A stretch of 64,000 nt of DNA, taken from positions 793,414,979-793,478,978 of the forward strand of contig OX336389.2 of NCBI GenBank assembly GCA_946902985.2. Direction: 5' to 3'. Below, piece by piece: positions 44,903 to 54,682 of the stretch. This DNA is from Meconema thalassinum (lineage: Eukaryota; Arthropoda; Insecta; Orthoptera; Tettigoniidae). The notes below the pieces were generated by a model that was not told the DNA's origin, made no database searches, and was given only the letters and a program-made list of their open reading frames with translations. The first letter of the stretch is position 1. Each line of letters opens with the position of its first letter. The translations under genes and the position numbers were made by a program.

Positions 44903-44941
44903 CACAGTGTGTCGAATCCCAATTCTAGGTGGAAAAAATTA
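44903..44941 (+). promoter_or_regulatory. Left RSS-like terminal repeat
   Basis: Heptamer CACAGTG at 44903-44909, spacer 44910-44932 (23 bp), nonamer AAAAAATTA at 44933-44941. The heptamer equals the vertebrate RSS consensus. The transposase would bind here. Confidence 0.85.
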
Positions 44942-45537
44942 ATAACTTCGTTAATAGTGGTGAGATTCTATTAAAAGTTGGCAATATACCGTTTTTGAGG
45001 TCACTGAATTCATTTATGGCATCGTCTAAAGTGTACGATCTTCGGGGGGGGGGGGGGGGGGGGTAAATATATGGGGGTAAGGTGAGGTGTAAACAATGAC
45101 CGACAGCTACACAAGAATCATCCAGTTTTGGTAGTAATAATCACGATTTGGATGTGTATATGATAGTTTATGACAGTGGTAAACATACTATTTAAAACTG
45201 GATAAAATATGAAAAACAATGAGACTTTCAGTCAAATAGGCTATTATTGTTACACCTTATTTGAGGGAATAGACGAAGTCACTGTATGTAAAATTATCCA
45301 GATTAAAAATGTATATTAAATTGTTATTAAACATAGAACAACGAAATATGCACAAAAAATAACATTTATTTACTAAAAATAAAAAATATTCGTCAAAATC
45401 TTTCAAACAATTTCTTTATAACAAAATGTAATTTTACAGTCTTGTTAATGACGTAGTTTAAGTAAACACGCTTCACATACGAAAATAATATTATTGCTCT
45501 AGAAAAGCATGGAAATAAAGACAACATATATTGAATA

Positions 45538-47060
45538 TTAGGCCAATTTCTCCCATTGCAAATAAAAAGAAAACGTCCATTCGTCAAATAATGTTCTCAA
45601 TAATCTCACTCCCCTGAATAACAAAATGTCTAATGTTCGTTCGTCACCTGATTCTTTTGCAGAGTCCAAAGCATCGTAGTCATTGTTATACCGCTCTTCA
45701 TCATTTGATGTCAAAGTTCCTTCGGTGTCATTAAGTAACTCAATAGCTTCCATAGCTAGATTACCTATGTACGTGGCATTGTTCTTCCTGCACTCTCCCA
45801 TTTTTAGCCTACTTTTCACATTTTACAAAAATGAGGAAAAAGTAGACTTATGAGATCGGGCAAATGTGTGTCTGTCTGTCTGTCCTTCTGTCAGTCTGGC
45901 TGTGTGTATGTGTGTCCCCCCCCCCCCCCTATCAACTCCTAAACGGCTGCAGCAATCGAAACAAAATTTGGTAGGAGTAAATATCTATACCTGAATATCT
46001 CACGGCCATATTTGAAAATCATGTCAGTGCTACCAACTGCTGAAAAATCGCAATTGAAATTTGAGCTCCATGTTGGATATCTTGGAAGGTACGAATGGGA
46101 GCTATTTCAAAATTGCCACACGTATAGATAATAATATTCCAGTTTAATTTCCAGGAGGTCATACATGGCAGTGTTGCCAAAATGATTATAAGCCTGCTGA
46201 TAAGTCCAAATTTTAAATGCATATAACTTCTACACAATCAATTGGATTTCAATCAAATTTCGTATGTGCTATGTGTACATAAACAGATATGACTGAGCGT
46301 ATTCTAAAGAGGCACCAAGGCGGCCAACTGTTAATAAATGCTCTCAATTTTTTAAATCCAAATACCCATATATCAGAAAGTATGTAAGCCGACAGCTTAA
46401 AACTATGCACACGTATAATACCTGACATTCTATATTAATTTGGAGTAACATATTTACGTCAGTGCTACCAACATGATTCTAAGCCTGTTGATAGGTTCAA
46501 TTTTAAAATGCATGTAACTTCTGTACTAACTAATGGATTTTATTCAAAATTGACACAACAATAGATCATATTATTTCAGATTATTTCTGACCAATACAAG
46601 TATGTCATTGTTGCCAACATGATTTTACGCGCGCTGTTAAATCCAATGTTTAACTGCATGTAACGTCCATGCTATCCTTTGGACTTCAACCAAATTTTGT
46701 ATTCTGTACCTTAAGAGATGGAACTAAGAATATATTCAGTCACCAGGGCTGCCAACTATAATGCTCTATTAGGCTACAGTATGCCAGGTATATTTGTAAC
46801 TAATTACAAATTTCGATATTACCAACTTAATTTCATCATTATTATAGATAGATCCATATAGATTAATCATTGGCATGAACCTTTAATTTTAAGAAAAGTA
46901 GGCTCTTTAGTTCGTCACGGAACTTCTTGTTGTTAATATTACGGTATATCAACTTAATTTTGTTTCTTAGCTCCTGCACCTGAGTGTCAGTAAGAGTTGT
47001 AGGATCAAATTTATTCATAACATATTGAAATATGACGTCTGTACGCCCCTATTTACGACA
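45538..47060 (-). pseudogene. Open frame in the Transib-like element, split by a nested element
   Basis: The right part (about 46905-47060) reads through FQYVMNKFDPTTLTD and QVQELRNKIKLIYRN to RDELK. The left part (45538-45805) begins MGECRKNNATYIG and continues LNDTEGTLTSNDEERYNN, acidic, to LQWEKLA. The 45806-46904 element sits exactly between them, and the reading could have been continuous before its insertion. The first part recalls Myb/SANT- or MADF-like helical DNA-binding modules, but I am not certain. No RAG1-like catalytic residues are visible. Confidence 0.45.
45806..46904. mobile_element. Nested element with 12-bp inverted ends
   Basis: Exact 12-bp inverted termini, AGCCTACTTTTC (45806-45817) and GAAAAGTAGGCT (46893-46904). 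Just inside the left end comes a hairpin-forming AAAAAGTAGACTTAT, then (TGTC)n and a C run at about 45917-45930. The interior holds at least three diverged copies of a segment with CAGTGNTNCCAACATGAT and GCATGTAACTTC (about 46145-46260, 46450-46555, 46595-46705). No protein is recognisable. I found no clear target duplication. A relative is at 36195-36313. Confidence 0.65.
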
Positions 47061-47529
47061 CGACCGCCACGGGTTGAGAAATTCCTCTCGCGGCAATGCC
47101 CACATAGTCACTGAAAATAAGGAAAAAAAACCATCATGCACATTCATGCGCAACCAAACCACTACAGATCCTGAATCTACATTAAATTTCCTATTGAATG
47201 ACGTTTAAATTAAAGTGGCAATATGAGGCAGTCATAAAGTAAATAATTTATTTAGTGCAGAAAGCTTGTATTACGCATAAAAGTGCGAACACATACCTCT
47301 TTTCACCATTCCATGAGCCGCAGAAGACAACACCTCGTTGAACTCAATAGAATCACAACGTTCGGTTCACTCCGACACCTCCTATCAAATGATCTGATAA
47401 CTGCCAGGAAGACGTTTCAGCACCTATAACCTCCCTCCTACGCACCAGAGAGCGGAAATGAAGACCGAAGGTCACCATCTGGTTTGTTCACTATCAAATG
47501 AGCCAGTTTTCGCTTTCATTTGCGACAGT

Positions 47530-47568
47530 GAATTTTTTCCACCTAGATATGGGATTCGACACACTGTG
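47530..47568 (-). promoter_or_regulatory. Right RSS-like terminal repeat
   Basis: On the minus strand: CACAGTG (47562-47568), 23-bp spacer (47539-47561), AAAAAATTC (47530-47538). Inverted relative to the left end. Confidence 0.85.
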
Positions 47569-47589
47569 GGCCGCTATGTTAGATTGGTC

Positions 47590-47775
47590 ATTCTTATTAA
47601 AATTTTGTAGGCATGGTCGAAGTCGAATGAGGTTGTATTAAGTCCTTACCAAGTTTTATTGAAGTCGCTCCAACCGTTTAGATGTTAGTAGGAACACACT
47701 ACACATAAGCCTACACAGCACCACACACACAATAGGACAAAAGCAGCCCTCATGCCCCTGTTTTATAACAAGAAC
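47590..47775 (+). repeat. Interspersed repeat, copy 2
   Basis: See the copy at 44367-44560; same strand, similar length. Confidence 0.85.
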
Positions 47776-48134
47776 AAGTAGTTCCGTGAAGAACTAACTA
47801 GCCAGCTTTTATATATTACACCGGTCTTTTCCATTCAAATACTCTCCCACCTATGAAATGCATTTGCCACATGAAGGAGTAAATAGTTTTGTGTTCATGA
47901 CCTATGTTGTGATAAAGTACAGAGTACTGTAACAATTTCAAACTCTAAATTCAATGTTCAAACGGTATTGTCATTTCAGGCAAGAAACATAAAAATATTT
48001 TAAAACCGCAAAATGGTCTTCTTACGATACTATTACTTGCCCTGTCTTACATTAAACCTTTCATCGTTATGTCACACCCACATACCTTCATCACTGGAAA
48101 ATATGTTTTCAACGATACATGATGAGTCTTATAT
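47776..48134. other. No gene recognised
   Basis: AT-rich spacer before the Tc1/IS630-type element. Confidence 0.45.
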
Positions 48135-48945
48135 AGGGTGTAACAAAAATGTAGGGCAAAAAATCCAGGACACATTCCTCACACGTAGACGAAGAAATTA
48201 TGTTATATGAACATAGGTCCGGAAACGCTTTGTTTCCATGTTATACCTCATTGTTTCCAACTCATTAATCATGGGAACACACAAGAACGGAACGTACCAG
48301 CATACCGCATGCAACTCTTGCTCACAGGAGATGTTCAATATGCCCTCCGTGCATCAACCCACCGTCGGACGTAGTGAAGCTCGGATGCGCTGATGTATCC
48401 CTGGAGTACTGCGCATGGTTTCTCAGCCTTCTATAATACGGGCACGGAGACTGGGGTTCAATACACAAGAGTTTTCAAATTCCCTCACAAATAAAATTCC
48501 AGTGATTTTTGGTCCGGAGAGCGTGGAAGCCAGGCAATTGGTCCACCTCTACCTACCCATCTGTCACAAAATCTGTTCTTTAGAAGCCGACGGACATTAA
48601 CACTCTAATGAGGAGGTGCTCTATCGTGCAGGAAGTACATGTTTTGTCGCACAGCTAAAGGTACATCTGCTAAGTCGCATGTCAACAGGGCCATGTAAAA
48701 CCAAAACTGTCGGTGCACCTACGATAATGACAACGTAACCAGAAGTAACCTAGAGTGCATGTTCCCCATGATTCTAACGTTCTGTTCGTGTGTATTTCCC
48801 AAGCTTAATGAGTTGGAGACAATGAGGTGTAACATGGAAACAAAGCGTTTCCGGACGACCGGACCCATGTTCATATATTATAATTTCTTCGTCTACGTGT
48901 GAGGAATGGTCCAGCATTTTGTGCCGTACATTTTTGTTACACTCT
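48135..48945 (-). mobile_element. Internally deleted Tc1/IS630-type transposon
   Basis: Ends are long inverted repeats: AGGGTGTAACAAAAATGTA at 48135 and its complement closing at 48945, with similarity extending about 150 bp inward (AGGAC/CATTCCTCACACGTAGACG, GGAAACGCTTTGTTTCCATG). The interior 48300-48690 matches, antisense, the 5' coding part of a common insect IS630/Tc1-related transposase gene as I remember it (GCGTGGAAGCCAGGCAATTGG, CCACCTCTACC). About two thirds of the coding region is missing, so the copy is a deletion derivative. TA-type flanks are likely but not clean. Confidence 0.75.
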
Positions 48946-49850
48946 GTATTCATGAATAGGCTACAACACCAAAGAATTTTGTACCAGTTCATAGACCTGG
49001 TTTAGCAACTTCCCGAGAGACCGTTCAAAGAGAACATCAGTAGAATGTATTCCTTTTCAGAAAGCAATATGCAAGTAGCCTATAGTTTACGATTCTCACA
49101 TAGATAATTGGTGCTTATGACCTCCCTTTGTTGCCCTTCACATCAACGACAACCACCACTGAAGTGAAGAATTATGTGCTATAATGGATATAACTTAGTA
49201 TCGGTTAATTATGATTCCTTTCGAGATATGGCAACTTTCTGTAAAGAGACACGACTGTCAATTTTAAAGGAAATCAAATGTAAGGTGTAATTAATATAAA
49301 TGACGTCCGTTACACTGGTGGTAGAAGATGGTATTCTAAGCAAATATTTTCATGGAATTTGGTCGTATATTAATTAGTGTAGGTGGAATTAAATCACAAA
49401 AATCGTCGGTCATTGTCTAGGAAAATGGCTTGGACTGCGTTCCCCTCAGCAGCACAGCTGACTTCTCCGCGTCGCCTTCCCCTCCAACGCTGAGGAATGT
49501 TGACAAGGGTCTGAAGTTGTCTGACCTCCTCGTCTTGGCATTGGCATTGAAATACCTAATCTGAGCATATGAAGAGCTGATTCACACCTTCATGTGGTGT
49601 GGCTACATGACTAATGATGGTGGATCTGTTAAGATTTTGCCAGCCTCATGGCCTAAGCATTGAAAATGGAAATCCTAAAGATTTGGTGAATTAATTAAAG
49701 GAACTGTCGGTCTATATTTGTGTGAAGACAGTGCAAGAACTGTAATGGAAATATGAATAATATTATTATTATAGTAGGCTACTACAAATAATGATAGAAA
49801 TAATAGGCTTTTAGACAAACTAAATACTTTTATGTTTTTTTTTGGTATGT
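48946..49850. other. No gene recognised
   Basis: Non-coding sequence; nothing recognised on either strand. Confidence 0.45.
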
Positions 49851-49854
49851 TGAG

Positions 49855-50040
49855 TTGCCAGACTTTTATGTAGGCCTACACAGGATTTCGTGTATGTGCC
49901 ATGAAATCCATGGACATGATCGTATTCGATCACATTCATTTACTACATGACTGAGCGTAGAACGCACCCTCGGGAGGGTTAGTACTCTACGACCAGAGCT
50001 ACACATGCTGACTCGTATTATTATTATTAGACTATTATTA
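49855..50040 (-). repeat. tRNA-SINE, antisense (family E), copy 1
   Basis: On the minus strand a tRNA-like head (GCATGTGTAGCTCTGGTCG, then GAGGGTGCGTTCTACGCTC) and a body with CACATACACGAAAT. The same order recurs at 50605-50815. Followed by ATTATTATT. Confidence 0.65.
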
Positions 50041-50122
50041 CTGTTTTATTAATTTTATCATCATCTACATTTGGTGCTTGTGTTGAGACAGCTTACCATT
50101 ACTGGCCGATATGCAAGTCGGG

Positions 50123-50305
50123 GCGTGATGGCGAAGCGGTCCTGCTATTGGCCTCTCACCACGGCGGACCGGGTTTGAATCTCGGTCAATGCATGTGAGA
50201 TTTTCAAAGTGAAATGCCATGTCCTGTGGTTCTTATTACACGTAAAATGGGGGTCACGTGGTTCATGATCACAAGATTAACGGTCACGTAAAACTACAAA
50301 CTTCG
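50123..50305 (+). repeat. tRNA-headed SINE (family A), sense
   Basis: Sense copy of the SINE at 36830-37022: GGGGCGTGATGGCGAAGCGG, GGGTTTGAATCTCGGTCAAT (decayed B box), CATGTCCTGTGGTTC, and ACGGTCACGTAAAACTAC. Older than the other copy. Confidence 0.85.
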
Positions 50306-50604
50306 TTTTACTACTACAGTCACCACAGAAACACAGTTAATCAGAAAAATCCAACACTCAACCAACTACACGGGGCTGATAAACAAACGTCCCAAGTCAC
50401 TTAAATGAATTAACAAAGGCCATCACAACAAGTTTGCAAGTCTCTTCCATCATCATTGTTATCAAAAATATTTATTTACAGAACGTCCTAAACAATTGGA
50501 ACCCTACTTAAAAATAAATATCATTCAATAAGGATATACTCCCTTATATTTTTTAAATAGTCTAATGATAATAATAATAATAATACTATGTTGTTAGACG
50601 CACT

Positions 50605-50815
50605 ACTTTCTTTTCTTTTCTTTTTGGAATGTCGAGATTCCGGAATGTTTTGTTTACTGAATTTCATGTACGTGCCAATACATCGGCATAAGGCTGTGGC
50701 ATTTGTTCACGTTCAGTTATTATATGACTGAGCCTAGATCGAAACCTCGAGAAGGATATCACTCTACTACCTGAGCTACACAGCCTCGCTATCATTTAAT
50801 TATTATTATTGTTTT
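50605..50815 (-). repeat. tRNA-SINE, antisense (family E), copy 2
   Basis: Minus-strand head GGCTGTGTAGCTCAGGTAGT with a good A box, a degenerate B box (GAGGTTTCGATCTAG), then GCTCAGTCATATAATAACTG and GTACATGAAATTCAG. Two copies of this family flank the sense family A SINE. Confidence 0.7.
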
Positions 50816-50819
50816 ATAC

Positions 50820-52189
50820 AATACAGTGATCGATCTGAGCTCGGTCGAGCTCAGCATCTGGAACATTCTCGATATTGCAAGATCTGAGAAGCTAACGTGA
50901 CGTCAGGAGTGACGTGTCCCGCGGATTTCTGGGTGAACAGTTTAGCTGGGAACTTGGCAAGCTGGGTAATGGATGTGTGTGAACTACAAGTGATGGCGCT
51001 ATATGAAATACTTGATATATTTTGATTTACGACTTGGGACAATACTAGTTATTCGTCTACACGACGGACGTGAAGGTGGCCCATAATTAATTATTTTGCC
51101 TTTATGCGACGGAAGTGAAGGGAACTGTGGAGTAAAATTATGAAGATAATTCTCGGCGTGACCGCCAGAGTAGGGAGAATGGACTATGGAATATTCTCCT
51201 ACCTCACCCCCTTTGCGTGGAGAGTATCGTGTCTTCTCCTGCATGAGCAGTCTGTGTGTGTTGTCTGAACAGGGACATGAAAGTCGGTCCGATCTACGCC
51301 AGTGCGGCGACAGGCATTTTTTATCCAGTGTCGTGAAGGAAATACGCGTAGGATTATGTCTGATTGGAACTCGACATTATTTCACCACAGAAGGTATTGC
51401 ATGAAGTGATACGAAATAGTAGTATTTTACGAAGTGTTGGATACATGCATGGCAGTTTAAAGCCTAACGAGACTGTGTATATGTGAGTATGTGAGTAGGC
51501 TAATTGCCGTTAGTGGGAAGTGAGCTTACATGATTACGATAACGTCAGTGAAAGACGAACGTCAGATAAGAACAGAACACCCTAGATATGCGAACACGAA
51601 AGTAGATAATAGTAACTGAAGTGAAACATTATTACGATAGCCAGCATTGTGGGTCCATATGTTTAAAGACAGTTGAACGTCGCTTGTTTGTGAAAGTCGC
51701 GATACGAAATTTTTTGGAAGGCTGTACTCACTTTGCCTGTGTGCACTAAGGGTTGATGAACGCACAGACAGTACGAGAAGCGGGCCAAGGTCAATTCGAA
51801 CAGCTGCTTGCACCAGGAGTGGATACAAGACTGAGCCACGGCGTGAAAATTTACGAAAATAATTACGAACGAGAGAGCTGGCCGGAACGTTACATTTCAC
51901 AGATATTGAAGTGCTCCAATACGGTGAAATTAACGACAATGTTACAAGGATATATGGAATGTAAAATTATGAACTTAGGACCGTACGAAATGAAGAGGCT
52001 TCAACTGAACGTGAGCAGTCAAATGATGGAGTGCTAAATCCATAAAGATGCCAAAGTGGTAGGAGCAATCGTCCTGAGACGGAAGCGTGTGCCATGAGTC
52101 TTGACGTCGGGTGATGCCACCACTGAGAAGGGAACAAGATGCAGCCATTGGGTGAAGGAGGACGTCACCGTGGAGGCACTAGATGTTGG
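50820..52189. other. No gene recognised
   Basis: Balanced base composition, unlike the AT-rich surroundings, with chance frames up to 125 codons (51562-51939, minus) and no domain signature. Could be part of an unrecognised long LTR or leader. Confidence 0.4.
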
Positions 52190-52312
52190 AGGCGCATGCC
52201 ATCAGGACGCTGGGAGGCGTACAGAGAATGCCAGCCGTAGGTAGATCGGAAGATGCCACCGCCAGGACGATGGGAGAATGCCACCCCCAGGTCGATGGGA
52301 AGACGCCGCCGT
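52190..52312. repeat. Short GC-rich tandem repeats
   Basis: Four diverged units of about 25-35 bp built on ATGCCAnC..CCAGGACGATGGGA (52197, 52230, 52255, 52280 approx). Confidence 0.75.
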
Positions 52313-52688
52313 TGGAAATCCCGAGGGTATGGATGCATCATGAAGCCACACATAAAGTATGACGTTTAGTTATGCCCTGTACTCATTGGCTAATCCACTG
52401 CATCCAATCAGATAACTAATATCGTATTCCTCCTAATATTGGCACGGTCGTAGTTTGTTCCTAGGTGAAATGACCTCGGTCGCCGGTCCCATAACGCACT
52501 GTAGCACGTGCCAACCCCTCGTTGCTGTGTAGAAACTGGTTTCCGTGCGCTCTCCCAGTATCAACGTTACTATGCAAATCATTTATCATGGGCTTCGAAA
52601 TAGCCACAACATTTTCCCATAATAATACGAATCCGGGATCAGTATCTACTATAGGGCCACGGCCGCCTCCTACCAGCTTCCTTACTCT

Positions 52689-52870
52689 TCCTATCCCTCC
52701 ATCAGGTCTCTGTTCGCTTTGCAGGTGAGGCCGCCTGAGCGTCATGCTGGTCACACACCCCAGTTGTATCGCCGACCAATAGTCTCAAGCTCCAGGACAC
52801 TACCCTAAATGGCGGTAGAGGTGTGATCCCTCACTTAGTCCGTGGGAAAAGCCGATCCTGGAGGATAAAA
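52689..52870 (+). repeat. 3' half of the 495-bp SINE family, sense
   Basis: Matches, on the plus strand, the 3' half of the SINE at 53814-54308: CTGTTCGCTTTGCAGGTGAG, CCCCAGTTGTATCGCC, CTCCAGGACACTACC and CTTAGTCCGTGGG in order. Confidence 0.8.
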
Positions 52871-52886
52871 TGATAGCGAAAAAGAC

Positions 52887-54597
52887 GCCAACGTAAATCG
52901 CGGAGAATTCGTTACTTTACTGGAAGTTTAAATTTTAAATGTAAAGTATGATTTGGATACGTAATACCAATAGCAAGAAAGAAGAATACGGAAATAAAAA
53001 ACATGTCGGAGGTGGGAATCGAACCCCCTTCCATTTCACGATGCATAAATTCAGAGTTCGCAACGCTTCCACCTGAGCTACCAAATCACCGTTAAAATAG
53101 CGCAATATTAAGTTAGGTAATCAACATACACACTCAACAGTCAGTATAAGTTCTTCTACATTTCCCGTCTTTTATAATTCAATTTCAGTATTTATCGTGA
53201 AAACATCATAAACAATATTCCCTTCTTATATAATTCTTACAAGCAACTGTTACATTCCCACGTGGTGGACATCCGCCATGTCTATCATTAACCAAGCTGA
53301 TTCTGGGCTTGCGCTAGGACCAATAATTTTGCTTTTTTGTTTATAAATTTTAAAATATATGGTAACATATTTGTTTATTTTAAAGACACTGCAAATATAT
53401 AGGCCAAGGGCTTTCGTCAGAGTGCATTACGAAGTAATCGGTTCAGCCGATCAATCAATCTCGCGGTAACAATAAACAGCTACTGTTTTAAATATATAAA
53501 TAGATGCCAACCTAAATCGCGGAGAATTCGTTACTTTACGGGAATTATAAAAGTAAAGTATGAATTGGATACCTAATACCAATAGCAAGAAAGAAGAATA
53601 CGGAAATAAAAAACATGTCGGAGGTGGGAATCAAACCCCTTCCATTTCACGATGCATACATTCAGATTTCGCAACGCTTCCACCTGAGCTACCAAATCAC
53701 TGACAAAATAGTGCAATAATAAATTAGGTAATCATCATACACACTCAACAGTCAGTATAAATTCTTATAAATTTCCCGTCGTTTATAATTCTATTCCAGT
53801 ATATATCGTGGAATCATTTTCATTTTTTAGTCGTTTACCCTCCAGGTTGGTGGAACCCACGGACTCAGCGAGGGAACTCACCACCACTACCGCCTCTACG
53901 GGCAGTGTCCTAGAGCTGGGAACATCGAATCGGAAGGGATACAACTGGGGAGGTGGGATTGGCACCTCGTCCAGGCGGCCTAACCAGCAAAGCGAACAGG
54001 GGCCTCATGAGGGAAGGTAAGGGATGGTTAGGATGGATAGGCAAGGAAGAGGGAAGGAGGCGGCCATGGCCTTGAAGAAGGTACCATCCCGCCATTTGCC
54101 CGAAGACGAAGTGGGAAACCACGGAAAACCACTTCGAGAATGGCTGAGGGGGAAACGAACCCCCTCTACTCATTTGGGCCACCCGAGGCAGAGTAGACCC
54201 CGTTCCAGTCCTCGTACCACTTTTCAAATTTCGTGGCAGAGCCGGGAATCGAACCCAGGACCTCCGGGGCGGCAGCTAACCATGCTGACCGCTACGCTAC
54301 GGAGGCGACGTGGAAACATCAGAAACGATATATCTCTCCTTTAAAATTCTTATAAATAAATATCACATTAAAACGCGTTGGACATCCGCCATGTCTGTCA
54401 TTAACTAAGCTGATTCTGCGCATGCGCTAGGACCAATAATTTTGCATTTTTGTTCATAAATTAAAAAATATATGGTAACTTATTTGTTTATTTTAAAGAC
54501 ACTCTGCAAATATACATGCCAAGGGCTCTCGTCAGAGTGCAATAAGAAGTCAATCGGTTCAGCCGTTCTGTCAATTTCGCGGTTACAAATATCAGCA
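52887..54597. repeat. 619-bp tandem duplication, one copy split by a SINE
   Basis: Unit 1 starts at 52887 and unit 2 at 53506 (both GCCAAC.TAAATCGCGGAGA). Unit 2 is interrupted by the SINE at 53814-54308 and ends near 54597. Shared landmarks are AACATGTCGGAGGTGGGAAT, GGACATCCGCCATGTCT and CAAGGGCT.TCGTCAGAGTG. Each unit contains an antisense tRNA-like segment (53007-53092, 53615-53700) with GGTAGCTCAGGTGGAAGCG and GGGTTCGATTCCCACC, suggesting that the unit is itself a tRNA-headed retroposon that duplicated. Confidence 0.9.
53814..54308 (-). repeat. 495-bp tRNA-headed SINE, antisense
   Basis: Flanked by an exact 7-bp target duplication CGTGGAA (53807-53813 and 54309-54315). On the minus strand it starts GTCGCCTCCGTAGCGTAGCG, has a perfect B box (GGTTCGATTCCCGGCTC), a body with GGAACGGGGTCTACTCTGCC and GGTTTCCCACTTCG, and ends in CTAAAAAATGAAAATGA. 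495 bp is long for a tRNA-SINE, and the 3' half also occurs alone at 52689-52870, so it may be a composite of two modules. Confidence 0.93.
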
Positions 54598-54682
54598 GTG
54601 GCCTCCGTAGCGTAGCGGTCAGCATGGTTAGCTGCCGCCCCGGAGGTCTTGGGTTCGAGGCGGTAGTGGTGAGTTCCCTCAC
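54598..54682 (+). repeat. Internally deleted SINE: head joined to 3' segment
   Basis: The head of the 495-bp SINE (54598-54657, GGCCTCCGTAGCGTAGCGGT to GGGTTCGA) is joined directly to a piece of its 3' half (GGCGGTAGTGGTGAGTTCCC, to about 54682). About 370 bp between is missing. The joint lies at GA/GG, a few bases of shared sequence. Confidence 0.85.

Larger units (their letters stand above)
44903..47568. mobile_element. Transib-like DNA transposon (RAG1-related superfamily), non-autonomous
   Basis: A 2666-bp element. Both ends begin CACAGTG followed by a 23-bp spacer (TGTCGAATCCC...CTAGGTGG, two differences between ends) and an A-rich nonamer (AAAAAATTA left, AAAAAATTC right). The duplicated target GGCCG is exact at 44898-44902 and 47569-47573. 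Heptamer-spacer-nonamer ends and 5-bp GC-rich duplications are the diagnostic features of the Transib superfamily, the relatives of the V(D)J recombinase RAG1. No Transib transposase is recognisable. A minus-strand frame lies inside, split by a second, nested element, and there is an 18-20 bp G run near 45045. Confidence 0.85.

Noticed and set aside
51562..51939. 125-codon minus-strand frame
   Set aside because: No recognisable domain, and other frames of similar length overlap it; treated as chance.
53007..53092. Possible tRNA gene, antisense
   Set aside because: Duplicated in the 619-bp unit and imperfect in stems; part of a tRNA-derived retroposon.
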